Shown piece after piece: positions 24,405 through 32,046 of a stretch of 64,000 nucleotides of DNA. The DNA comes from Arthrobacter sp. CDRTa11 (GTDB taxonomy: Bacteria > Actinomycetota > Actinomycetes > Actinomycetales > Micrococcaceae): contig NZ_CP044532.1 in the NCBI RefSeq assembly GCF_026427775.1, forward strand, positions 248,001 through 312,000, in the 5' to 3' direction. The notes below the pieces were generated by a model. That model saw only the letters and a list, made by a program, of their open reading frames with translations. It made no database searches and was not told the DNA's origin. The first letter of the stretch is position 1. The number at the start of each line of letters is the position of its first letter. Made by a program: the position numbers and the translations under genes.

Positions 24405-25214
24405 ATGGAAGACGCCACCGGCTTTTCCCCGACGACGGCGATCGTCACCGGATCCGATTCGGGCATCGGCAGGGCCGCCGCCGTGGCCTTGGCCAGGTCC
24501 GGACTTGATGTCGGCATCACGTGGCACACTGACCAGGCCGGCGCTGAAGAAACCGCAGACGAAGTGCGCAGTCTTGGGCAAAAAGCTGCCGTCCGGCAGT
24601 TGGACACCACTGACCTCCGTGGTTCCGCCGCCGTCATTGATTCCCTGGCTGACGAACTCGGCGGTGTGGACGTTTTCATCAACAACGCTGGCACTGGCGA
24701 CCAGACCAAGTTCCTTGACCTCGACGTGAAAACCTGGATGGGCACACTGGACACGAACCTCAACGGCGCTTTCGTGTGCATGCAGGCCGCCCCGCGCCGG
24801 ATGGTCAAGGCAGGCCGGGGCGGGCGCATTGTGGCGGTAACCAGCGTCCATGAATTCCAGCCCCGGGTGGGCTCCTCGGCATACGACGCTTCCAAGCACG
24901 GCCTGGGCGGATTGATCAAGACCATGGCGCTGGAGCTTGCGCAGTTTGGCATCACCGCCAACAGCGTTGCGCCAGGGGAGATTGCCACCCCCATGACCGG
25001 CCAGACGGACGAGGATCCCACGTCGAAGGACCGCCCCGGAGTTCCCCTGGGCAGGCCGGGTGACGCCCGGGAGGTGGCCGCAGTCATCGCTTTCCTGGCT
25101 TCGCCTGAATCGAGCTACGTCACGGGGGCCTCCTGGGTTGTGGACGGGGGCATGCTGCAGATGGGTCCGCAAGGCGGCTCGCACATCACCGCACACGACT
25201 GGCGGGAAGGCTGA
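24405..25214 (+). CDS. Short-chain dehydrogenase/reductase
   Basis: 269 residues, classical SDR. TAIVTGSDSGIGRAAAVALA is the TGxxxGIG cofactor motif, NNAG is present (INNAGTGDQTKF), VAVTSVHE supplies the catalytic Ser, YDASK the YxxxK pair, and the C-terminal GASWVVDGGM is the usual closing strand. The residue after beta-2 (W-H-T-D) does not clearly decide NAD or NADP. Similar to glucose/3-oxoacyl reductase-like SDRs; the substrate is unknown. GAAAGG upstream fixes the ATG. Confidence 0.85.
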   Translation: MEDATGFSPTTAIVTGSDSGIGRAAAVALARSGLDVGITWHTDQAGAEETADEVRSLGQKAAVRQLDTTDLRGSAAVIDSLADELGGVDVFINNAGTGDQTKFLDLDVKTWMGTLDTNLNGAFVCMQAAPRRMVKAGRGGRIVAVTSVHEFQPRVGSSAYDASKHGLGGLIKTMALELAQFGITANSVAPGEIATPMTGQTDEDPTSKDRPGVPLGRPGDAREVAAVIAFLASPESSYVTGASWVVDGGMLQMGPQGGSHITAHDWREG

Positions 25215-25309
25215 CTTCGCCCTGCAAACCGTTGGAATGCTCCGATGCCGGGTGTCCAAATGCCGGGCGGGCAAGCGCTTTCCCAAGTGCAGGCTGGCAT
25301 GATGGTGGC

Positions 25310-26434
25310 ATGCGCATTCTTATTGCTCCGGACAAGTTCAAGGGCTCGCTTACCGCCGCTGAAGCAGCAGCCGCCATCGCTGAGGGCGCGCTCCGCGTTT
25401 ATCCGGACGCCGTGGCCAACCAGTTCCCCATCGCCGACGGCGGCGAAGGCACCTTGGAGGCCGCGGTTTCGGCTGGCTACGAGGAGCGCCTGAACGCTGT
25501 GGTGGGGCCAATCCTGGCACCTGTTGGTGCCGCCTGGGCTTTCCATAAATTGCCCGACGCCGGCGCTACCGCGGTCATTGAGACGGCCCAGGCGTCTGGC
25601 CTTGCCGACATGGAGCCCACTCCCGCGAACGCGCTCCGTGCCCACAGTTACGGCTGCGGGCAGCTGATCGCTGCCGCCCTGGACGCAGGCGCCACGGAGA
25701 TTGTTCTGGGCCTCGGCGGTTCGGCCATGACCGACGGCGGCAGCGGCGCCCTTCGTGCGCTGGGCCTCAAGCCACTGGACTCCGCGGGCAACGTTGTTCC
25801 GCTGGGCGGGGGATCGCTGGCCGACGTTGTTGCCCTTGATACCTCAGGGCTGGACCCCAGGCTGTCGTCCGTTTCCTTTCGGATTGCCGTGGATGTACAG
25901 AACCCCTTATATGGCCCGACAGGAGCCGCCCACGTCTTCAGTCCGCAGAAAGGCGCCGACGAGGCTGCAGTTGAGCTGCTCGACGCCGGCCTCCGCAACT
26001 GGGCGTCCATCCTCCGCCAGGAGACTGGCCGGGACGTCAACATCCAGGGGGCAGGCGCAGCAGGCGGCTTCCCGGCGTCGTTCCTTGCCTTCACCAATGC
26101 CACGCTGGAAGGCGGGTTCGCCTTGGTGGCAGGCCTGACGGGGCTGGCCGGACAGCTGGCGGACGCGGACCTGGTGATCACCGGTGAAGGGTCCATGGAT
26201 ACACAGTCCCTCACGGGCAAGGCCCCCATCGCGCTCGCCGATGCGGCACGGGAACGGGGCATCCCCGTGATTGTGGTGGCCGGGCGGATCCTGGTGACGC
26301 CTGAGGATCTGGCGCAGCACGGCGTTGTAGCCGCGGCGCAACTGCTTGACGTGGCCCCCAGTCCCCAGGACGCCATTGCACACGCGGCAAAGTACCTCAC
26401 GTGGGCCACCACCCAGGTTCTGGAAGGGGCATAA
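25310..26434 (+). CDS. Glycerate kinase (GarK/GlxK family)
   Basis: 374 residues. MRILIAPDKFKGSLTAAEAAAAIAEG is the hallmark N-terminus of bacterial glycerate kinase; IADGGEGT, EIVLGLGGSAMTDGGSGAL and LVITGEGSMDTQSLTGKAP are further family blocks. The enzyme phosphorylates D-glycerate, giving 2-phosphoglycerate in this family. The start at 25310 agrees with the family N-terminus; the longer frame to 25232 adds an unconserved segment. A CATGAT hexamer 7 nt upstream hints at another leaderless start. Stand-alone gene facing the 26481-26855 gene. Confidence 0.92.
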   Translation: MRILIAPDKFKGSLTAAEAAAAIAEGALRVYPDAVANQFPIADGGEGTLEAAVSAGYEERLNAVVGPILAPVGAAWAFHKLPDAGATAVIETAQASGLADMEPTPANALRAHSYGCGQLIAAALDAGATEIVLGLGGSAMTDGGSGALRALGLKPLDSAGNVVPLGGGSLADVVALDTSGLDPRLSSVSFRIAVDVQNPLYGPTGAAHVFSPQKGADEAAVELLDAGLRNWASILRQETGRDVNIQGAGAAGGFPASFLAFTNATLEGGFALVAGLTGLAGQLADADLVITGEGSMDTQSLTGKAPIALADAARERGIPVIVVAGRILVTPEDLAQHGVVAAAQLLDVAPSPQDAIAHAAKYLTWATTQVLEGA

Positions 26435-26480
26435 AAGCTGCTGGCGGGCAGTGACTCAGCCGAGCCAGTAAACAGCGCCC

Positions 26481-26855
26481 CTAGACGATGGTGGTGTTGC
26501 GGCGGCGCCGCCAGATCAGGATCACCACCAGGGTGACCACAGCCACCGCGCCAATCACCAGCGGCGCGAAGTCCAGCCGGGTAGCTTCTGCCTCGCCGGT
26601 TTCACCCGTTCCCGGGTTGGCCGGACCCGTGGATGCCGGATCCGTGGGTGGAGGCGGCGTGTTGGTGGCGGCCACGGCTGCCTGGACTCCGGCAGCCTGT
26701 GCCGCCACAGCCTGCGCCCCCTCAGCCTGCACCGCCATGGCCCGCTCAATGCTGGCTGCCGGGGCCGCCGGAGCGGCGTGGGCGGCGTGGGCCAACAGCG
26801 GCGACAAGGCAAACAGCGCCATTGCGATAATCACGGATTCCAGGATCTTTCGCAT
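26481..26855 (-). CDS. Secreted, C-terminally membrane-anchored Ala-rich protein
   Basis: 124 residues. An N-terminal signal peptide (MRKILESVIIAMALFALSPLLAHA, cleavage likely after AHA) is followed by an alanine/glutamine-rich repeat region (EGAQAVAAQAAGVQAAVA), a Pro/Thr/Gly linker, and a C-terminal helix (APLVIGAVAVVTLVVILIW) ended by RRRR. The order signal, low-complexity stalk, helix, basic tail is that of a cell-surface anchored protein without an LPxTG motif. AGGAGG seven bases upstream favours ATG 26855 over 26861. No family recognised. Confidence 0.7.
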   Translation of the reverse strand: MRKILESVIIAMALFALSPLLAHAAHAAPAAPAASIERAMAVQAEGAQAVAAQAAGVQAAVAATNTPPPPTDPASTGPANPGTGETGEAEATRLDFAPLVIGAVAVVTLVVILIWRRRRNTTIV

Positions 26856-26885
26856 AGCCATTCCTCCTGCTTGGTATGAGGGCGG

Positions 26886-27380
26886 TTATCTTCCCTTGGC
26901 GCGTTTATTCAGGTGCAGCGGAACGTAGACGAGCAACACCAGGAGGACAGCCAGCAGGAGGCCCCCGGCGGTCAGCCCGGCCGGGCGGCCTGCGGTCACG
27001 TCAAAGACGAGCGCTGCGGTTCCCACGCTGAGCGTGCCCACTCCCGCCAGGGCGATCTTGGTGATCGTGTCTGCGCTGGACACCAGCGTTGCCTTGAGCC
27101 GCTGGCGGAACAGGCGGCGGTGGACGCTGACGGGAAGCAGGATAAACGCCGTGGTCAGGGTGGCGATCACCACGTTGACCAGGTACAGGACAACCTGGAA
27201 TTCATCCAGTTCGTCGAACCTGTCCTGGAAGGGCAGCGTCAGGAGGAAGCCGGCCAGGATCTGGACGCCGGTCTGCAGTACCCTCAGTTCCTGCAGGAGC
27301 TCAGCCCAGTTGCGGTCCAGCTGTTCTTCCCGGGTCTCGTTGCGGCCGGTGCTTCCGGTGTAGTCCTCCACGTCTGACAT
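26886..27380 (-). CDS. DUF6328-like integral membrane protein
   Basis: 164 residues. GRNETREEQLDRNWAELLQELRVLQTGVQIL then AGFLLTLPFQDRF is a block I recall as characteristic of actinobacterial DUF6328 proteins (from memory). Four hydrophobic segments follow (about residues 40-60, 70-95, 110-130 and 138-158). GAGGAG five bases upstream fixes ATG 27380. Function unknown. It is divergent from the SDR gene at 27600, with two palindromes between them. Confidence 0.72.
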   Translation of the reverse strand: MSDVEDYTGSTGRNETREEQLDRNWAELLQELRVLQTGVQILAGFLLTLPFQDRFDELDEFQVVLYLVNVVIATLTTAFILLPVSVHRRLFRQRLKATLVSSADTITKIALAGVGTLSVGTAALVFDVTAGRPAGLTAGGLLLAVLLVLLVYVPLHLNKRAKGR

Positions 27381-27458
27381 TGCTGCTCCTCGCTGCCCCC
27401 GGCGCTGACCTGCGGTCTTGTCTACGTCCCGCCGGGGCGGGTGCTTCAAAGCTATGCC

Positions 27459-27475
27459 GAAGTTGCGCCAACTTC
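27459..27475. promoter_or_regulatory. Perfect inverted repeat in the DUF6328/SDR intergenic region
   Basis: GAAGTTG-CGC-CAACTTC, a perfect 7-bp inverted repeat with a 3-bp centre, 9 bp left of RTAAG site 3. It is likely an operator for a dimeric regulator. Confidence 0.5.
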
Positions 27476-27483
27476 AACGTTTG

Positions 27484-27497
27484 GTAAGTTTACTTAT
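27484..27497. promoter_or_regulatory. RTAAG-N4-CTTAY palindrome, site 3
   Basis: GTAAG-TTTA-CTTAT between the divergent genes at 27380 and 27600. TATTAT overlaps its right end on the plus strand, and GATAAT lies on the minus strand, so it overlaps probable -10 elements in both directions. Confidence 0.55.
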
Positions 27498-27599
27498 TAT
27501 CCGTTGGGTTGGTGGACTTTGCGCCGCCGGACGGGATAGTTTCGAAGGGCCGGCCGCAACGGGAGCCCTTCGGAAACCGACGACGTGAGTAGGTGGACT

Positions 27600-28499
27600 A
27601 TGAGCGATACGCAGAAACAGACCGACCCGCCCACCGATCCCCGTGGCGGCTACCATTCCGGCCCCTTCCCGGAACAGGAACAAAAACAGCCGGGCCTGAC
27701 GGCTCCCATGGATCCGAAACCGGACCACGGTGAGCACAGCTACGAAGGGCATGGCGCCCTCCAGGGCAAGGCCGCGCTGATCACCGGCGGGGACTCCGGA
27801 ATCGGCAAGGCCGCCGCCATCGCCTTCGCCCGCGAGGGCGCCGACGTCGCAATTTCCTACCTTCCTGAAGAAGAGGAAGACGCCCAGGATACTGCTGACT
27901 GGATCCGGAAGGCCGGCCGGCGGGCCCTCCTGCTGGCAGGGGACGGCCGCGAGGAGGAATTCAGCACCCGCATTGTCCGGGACACGGTTTCGGAGTTCGG
28001 CCGCCTGGACGTTGTGGTGCTCAACGCCGCCTACCAAAAGAACCGCGAAAGCTTTGAATCCCTGCCCACCGAAGAGTTCGACAGGGTGTTCAGGACCAAC
28101 CTGTACTCCCTGATCTGGACTGCCAGGGCCGCGGTTCCGCACCTAAAGGCCGGTTCTTCGATCATCACCACTGCCTCCATCCAGGCCTTCAACCCCTCAC
28201 CGGGGCTGATCGATTACGCCATGACCAAGGCGGCGCAGGTGGCCTTCACCAAAGCACTGGCGCAGGAATTGGGCCCGAAGGGCATCAGGGTCAACGCCGT
28301 TGCGCCCGGCCCCATTTGGACCCCGCTGATCCCTGCCACCGAATGGCCGGACAAACTTCCCAGCTTTGGGCAGGACACCCCGCTCCAAAGGGCAGGCCAG
28401 CCGGCTGAGCTCGCCGCGGCCTACGTACTGCTGGCGTCCGAGCAAGGGTCATACATCTCAGGAGCTGTCCTTCCCGTGACCGGAGGCAAGGGACTTTGA
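27600..28499 (+). CDS. SDR-family oxidoreductase, general-stress type
   Basis: 299 residues. About 50 polar N-terminal residues (Pro/Gln/His-rich) precede an SDR core: AALITGGDSGIGKAAAIAFA, VLNAAYQ in place of NNAG, TTASIQAFNPSPG with the Ser, and YAMTKAAQVAF with YxxxK. The extended N-terminus and the GGDSGIGKA form match the B. subtilis YdaD/YhxC-like general stress dehydrogenases. The substrate is unknown. GAGTAGG upstream supports ATG 27600; a GTG at 27585 is possible. Promoter region shared with the DUF6328-like gene. Confidence 0.85.
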   Translation: MSDTQKQTDPPTDPRGGYHSGPFPEQEQKQPGLTAPMDPKPDHGEHSYEGHGALQGKAALITGGDSGIGKAAAIAFAREGADVAISYLPEEEEDAQDTADWIRKAGRRALLLAGDGREEEFSTRIVRDTVSEFGRLDVVVLNAAYQKNRESFESLPTEEFDRVFRTNLYSLIWTARAAVPHLKAGSSIITTASIQAFNPSPGLIDYAMTKAAQVAFTKALAQELGPKGIRVNAVAPGPIWTPLIPATEWPDKLPSFGQDTPLQRAGQPAELAAAYVLLASEQGSYISGAVLPVTGGKGL

Positions 28500-28552
28500 G
28501 CGTTCAGTAGGAGTTTGCACGTCAGATTCATCCACATCCAACAGGAGGAACC

Positions 28553-29092
28553 ATGAGTCAGGACAACCAGCACAGCGCGCCCGAAGAAGAAGTTGGCGGG
28601 TACGGCACCCCGACGGCGGAGCAGGAGATGGGCGGAGGCAAACAGTTCGCCCAGCCCCGCGAGGAAGAGGATTTTGACGCCGCGGGCCTGAACCAGGACA
28701 GCCCCACAGGGGAAACGTTCGCCACCGATGCACCCAACCTCAGCCACTTTGAGGAGGAAGACAAGGACAGCGCCGGTGAGCCCGGTGCGGGCCGCTTCGG
28801 TGGCATTGACGACCAGCTCCATGCAGAGAGTGACTCCAGTGATCCGGGCTTCGAACCGGCCGGGCGCTCTGATGCCGGCGATGCAGGTGATGTGGGTTTC
28901 ATGGATGATGACACGGTGGCCCCGTCGGTTGACGCGGAGATCGACGAGTCAAATTCCGATGACCAGGGATCGCCGCAGTTTTCCTCCGAACCCGGACAGG
29001 ATGCGGCGGGACTGCCTGACGGGAGCGGCAATAACCTCCCCCGGGAAAAGTCGCCCAACGACGACGATGACGAGAGCTTCAGCGCCGGCTGA
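28553..29092 (+). CDS. Highly acidic, probably disordered protein
   Basis: 179 residues dominated by Asp, Glu, Ser, Gly and Pro, with acidic runs (EEEDFDAAG, FEEEDKD, DDDDESFSAG) and no hydrophobic core or membrane segment. No family recognised. AGGAGG six bases upstream of the ATG gives a very strong ribosome binding site, so it is probably abundant. It follows the stress SDR by 53 bp and ends before a strong terminator, making the two a likely operon. A role as a hydration or osmoprotective protein is speculation. Confidence 0.7.
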   Translation: MSQDNQHSAPEEEVGGYGTPTAEQEMGGGKQFAQPREEEDFDAAGLNQDSPTGETFATDAPNLSHFEEEDKDSAGEPGAGRFGGIDDQLHAESDSSDPGFEPAGRSDAGDAGDVGFMDDDTVAPSVDAEIDESNSDDQGSPQFSSEPGQDAAGLPDGSGNNLPREKSPNDDDDESFSAG

Positions 29093-29127
29093 CCGCCCGG
29101 AGCTGCACAGCCTCCCCTAACCTGAGT

Positions 29128-29176
29128 GCCCCCTCCGCGCCGAGCGTGGAGGGGGCATTTGTGGGGTTTTTTAGGG
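29128..29176 (+). terminator. Rho-independent terminator
   Basis: Perfect 9-bp stem GCCCCCTCC (29128-29136) / GGAGGGGGC (29148-29156) with an 11-nt loop, followed by a T-rich run ending in TTTTTT. It closes the SDR plus acidic-protein transcript. Confidence 0.8.
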
Positions 29177-29275
29177 GACCCTTTCGCATGGCCGGCGGGC
29201 ATATCACTTCGCCGGGTGGGTAACTCTCAAGGGAATCGGCGTTTATGGTCCACGGATGCAGTCCGGAGGTGCATC

Positions 29276-30193
29276 GTGAGCAGAAGATCCTCTGAACAGT
29301 GGGGCCGGCGCGTCCAGGCGCCGGACGAGGTTCCACTGGATGTCCTGATTCCCACCTGTGACCGCCCCGCGGAGCTGGCGGTCACCCTGGCAGGCCTTGC
29401 CGGCCAGGCAGAGCCGGCGTTCGCCGTGGTGGTCAGCGACCAGTCCGCCGCCAGCCCCGACTGGGAACATCCAGCCGCGGCGGCCATGGTGCGGGTCCTC
29501 GGTGCCCAGGGGCGCCGTGTCAGCCTGCTGCGCCACCTGCCCCGGCGTGGGCTGGCCGAACAGCGCCAGTTCCTGCTGGAGCAGGCCACCGCGGATAAGT
29601 GCTTGTTCCTGGATGACGATGTCTGGCTGGAGCCAGGATCCCTGGAGCGGCTCAGCACCGCCTTGGATGAACTGCAATGCGGGTTTGTGGGCATGGCGCC
29701 GCAAGGGCTTTCTTATCTGCATGACAGGCGCCCCGAGCAGACCGAGGTGTTCGAAACCTGGAACGGGCCGGTGACGGCGGAGCGGATCACACCCGATCGC
29801 CCGGAATTCCTCCGCTGGCCGCTTCATAACGCGGCCAATCTGAGCCATGTGAGCGCAGATCTTTCGCTGGAGGCCGGCCAATGGGTGCCGTACCGCGTGG
29901 CGTGGGTGGGTGGCTGCACCATGTTCCGCCGCAAGGCCCTGAACCGCGCCGGAGGTTTCACCTTCTGGCCCAGCCTGCCGAGCGACCATGCGGGCGAGGA
30001 CGTCGTTGCCCAGTGGAACGTCATGGAGGAATTTGGCGGAGCAGGGATCCTTCCGTCCGGGGCCGTGCATCTGGAATCTCCCACTACTGTGACCGAGCGC
30101 AGGGTTGAGGCGTTTGAGGTGGTGCTCAACAGAAAGTCGGCATCCGGGAATGATGAGGACAACCCCGGCCCACCGGGCCAGATGCGGAAGTAA
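29276..30193 (+). CDS. Family 2 glycosyltransferase (GT-A)
   Basis: 305 residues. VPLDVLIPTCDRPAELAVTLAGLAGQ is the N-terminal nucleotide-binding motif of GT2, LFLDDDVWLEPGSLERL the DxD-containing metal site, and VGGCTMFRRKALNRAGGF the acceptor-side block. GGAGGTG four bases upstream fixes the GTG at 29276, well inside a longer frame. There is no membrane segment. Donor and acceptor are unknown; a monofunctional cytosolic transferase for a surface or secreted glycan is likely. Confidence 0.82.
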   Translation: MSRRSSEQWGRRVQAPDEVPLDVLIPTCDRPAELAVTLAGLAGQAEPAFAVVVSDQSAASPDWEHPAAAAMVRVLGAQGRRVSLLRHLPRRGLAEQRQFLLEQATADKCLFLDDDVWLEPGSLERLSTALDELQCGFVGMAPQGLSYLHDRRPEQTEVFETWNGPVTAERITPDRPEFLRWPLHNAANLSHVSADLSLEAGQWVPYRVAWVGGCTMFRRKALNRAGGFTFWPSLPSDHAGEDVVAQWNVMEEFGGAGILPSGAVHLESPTTVTERRVEAFEVVLNRKSASGNDEDNPGPPGQMRK

Positions 30194-30245
30194 ACTAAAG
30201 AAAGGCTCTGCAGTGGGCCGTGCGTTTCGAACCTAGGCGTGGACC

Positions 30246-31112
30246 ATGGCCGTGGAGACCTCAGGGGGCGCAGGCTGGGAGCCGCTGGCCGCCCCCCAGG
30301 ACGTTGTTTTCGAAAGCAACGACGTCGAAAACTTCCTCAGCGATGTGACCCATGAGTTCATGCAGGACATTCAAGGCGCCCCCCGGGGAATCAGCTGGGC
30401 CGCCACCCTGTTCCGGCGGGGGGAAGCGCACACCATAGCCGCGGGAAGCGCCAAGGCCCGGGCAGCGGACCAGGAACAGTGGTCCTTCGGCGACGGGCCG
30501 GTCCTGTTGGCCATGCGGACAGGCGAGTTCGTCCATGTCCCCGATGTAGCCCAGGAGCGGCGCTGGCCCGGGTATGCCGCCGCCGCCGCAAGCCACGGTG
30601 TCCGGTCGCTGCTGTCCATGCCCATTGTGTCCGCGGCCGGGTCCGTTGCTGCCATCAACCTTTACGCACCGTCGCCACATGCCTTCACCAGCGAAGACCT
30701 TGTGAAGACCCGAAGCTACGCCCGGCAGGTTGCCAGGGCCCTCCGTGTGATCCTGCGCGTGGCGGAAAGAGCCGAAGCCAGCGCGGAACTGGCGGTCGCG
30801 CAGACGTCGTTGGCCCTCATGGACCTTGCTGTGCGGACCCTGATGGTGGAGTACGGGCTCAGCCATGAGGGTGCCTTCCAGTACCTGAGGACCCTGGCAC
30901 GGCATAACAACCTGGGGCTGCGGGAGGCAGCCCTGAGCGTCCTGGCGTCCGGTTCACACCTGGACACAGGAGAAGGAGACCTGGGGGAGCGAAATCTGGA
31001 GAAACAGAACCTGGAAGAACCAGGTCAGGACAACATTGATGTCCGGAGCCTGATCGGGGCGGAGTCCCCGCGCTCGGGCGAATCTCCATACGGCGGAGGG
31101 AGTCCATCATGA
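30246..31112 (+). CDS. GAF-ANTAR domain protein, RNA-binding antiterminator
   Basis: 288 residues. A GAF domain (about 30-175; WSFGDGPVLLAMRTGEFVHVPD, RSLLSMPIV) is followed by an ANTAR domain (about 180-245; LMDLAVRTLMVEYGLSHEGAF then LRTLARHNNLGL), which in this family binds paired RNA hexaloops to prevent termination. A 45-residue polar tail with imperfect (D/E)xxNLE repeats follows. TAGGCG ends 7 nt before the ATG at 30246, so translation is probably leaderless. Its stop overlaps the next start (ATGA), coupling it to the SGNH hydrolase. The ligand is unknown. Confidence 0.85.
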   Translation: MAVETSGGAGWEPLAAPQDVVFESNDVENFLSDVTHEFMQDIQGAPRGISWAATLFRRGEAHTIAAGSAKARAADQEQWSFGDGPVLLAMRTGEFVHVPDVAQERRWPGYAAAAASHGVRSLLSMPIVSAAGSVAAINLYAPSPHAFTSEDLVKTRSYARQVARALRVILRVAERAEASAELAVAQTSLALMDLAVRTLMVEYGLSHEGAFQYLRTLARHNNLGLREAALSVLASGSHLDTGEGDLGERNLEKQNLEEPGQDNIDVRSLIGAESPRSGESPYGGGSPS

Positions 31113-32023
31113 ACAGCCAGCATCCCGATCGGACAGAGCTGGTATTGGCGGTCACCGACCCGGCGGCCATCCAGCCAGAGGCCACCGAGTCAGAAGCCAC
31201 CCAGCCAGAGGCGGGATCCCACCCCTGGCATCGCTTCGTGGCCCTCGGTGATTCCTTCACCGAAGGAGTGGGCGATCCCGAACCCGGCAGCGAAGGCGGA
31301 CTGAGGGGCTGGGCGGACCGCGTCGCCGAGGAGCTGAGCGAGGGCCAGCCCGACTTCTCCTACGCCAACCTTGCCATCCGTGGCCTGCGGATGCAGCAGA
31401 TACTGGACCGGCAGATTGGCCCTGCGCTGGCGCTGAAACCCGATCTCATCACACTGTCCGCGGGCGGCAACGACATTGTCTTCCGCCGCAGCGACCCGGA
31501 CAAGCTGGCCGAAAAAATGGACGACAATGTGGGCCTGCTGACCGCGACGGGGGCCACTGTGGTCCTGTTTGCAGGGCCGGACTGGGGTGCTACGCCTGTT
31601 CTGGGCCAGGTCCGGGGCAAGGTGGCCATTTTCAACGAGAACCTGCATACGGTGGCTGCCCGCCACGACGCCCTGATCGTTGACCTCTGGTCCCTCCGTG
31701 AGTTGGCGGACCCCGGCATGTGGGACCCCGACCGGCTGCATTTTTCTCCGCTGGGGCATCACACCATAGCCGCCGCCGTGCTCACTGCGTTGGGCGTGCC
31801 CCATACCCTGAAGCCGCTGGAGCCCAAGCAACTCCCCGCGCGGAGCTGGAAGGAAGCCCGTTCCGAAGACCTCGTTTGGGCCCGGGAGTATCTGGTGCCG
31901 TGGGTAATCCGCCGTTTGCAGCTACGTTCGGAGGAGGGGCTGGCAGCTAAACGTCCCCAGGCGGGGCCGGTTTTCGGAGTCGGACGTCTTCCCGGCCAGT
32001 TCTCCCGGGGATCCGCCGCCTAA
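31109..32023 (+). CDS. SGNH/GDSL-family hydrolase
   Basis: 304 residues. After a 35-residue Glu/Ala/Thr-rich leader come FVALGDSFTEGVGDP (block I, catalytic Ser), LAIRGLRMQQIL (block II Gly), SAGGNDIVFR (block III, GxND) and DRLHFSPLGH (block V with Asp and His). All four catalytic positions are present. Such enzymes are esterases or lipases of broad specificity. No signal peptide, so cytosolic. Translationally coupled to the GAF-ANTAR gene. The physiological ester is unknown. Confidence 0.88.
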   Translation: MNSQHPDRTELVLAVTDPAAIQPEATESEATQPEAGSHPWHRFVALGDSFTEGVGDPEPGSEGGLRGWADRVAEELSEGQPDFSYANLAIRGLRMQQILDRQIGPALALKPDLITLSAGGNDIVFRRSDPDKLAEKMDDNVGLLTATGATVVLFAGPDWGATPVLGQVRGKVAIFNENLHTVAARHDALIVDLWSLRELADPGMWDPDRLHFSPLGHHTIAAAVLTALGVPHTLKPLEPKQLPARSWKEARSEDLVWAREYLVPWVIRRLQLRSEEGLAAKRPQAGPVFGVGRLPGQFSRGSAA

Positions 32024-32046
32024 GTCCGGTCCTGTGGCCGGCCGCC

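Noticed and set aside
30217..30240. tRNA T-arm-like TTCGAACC near the GAF-ANTAR gene
   Set aside because: No acceptor, D or anticodon stems can be built around it.
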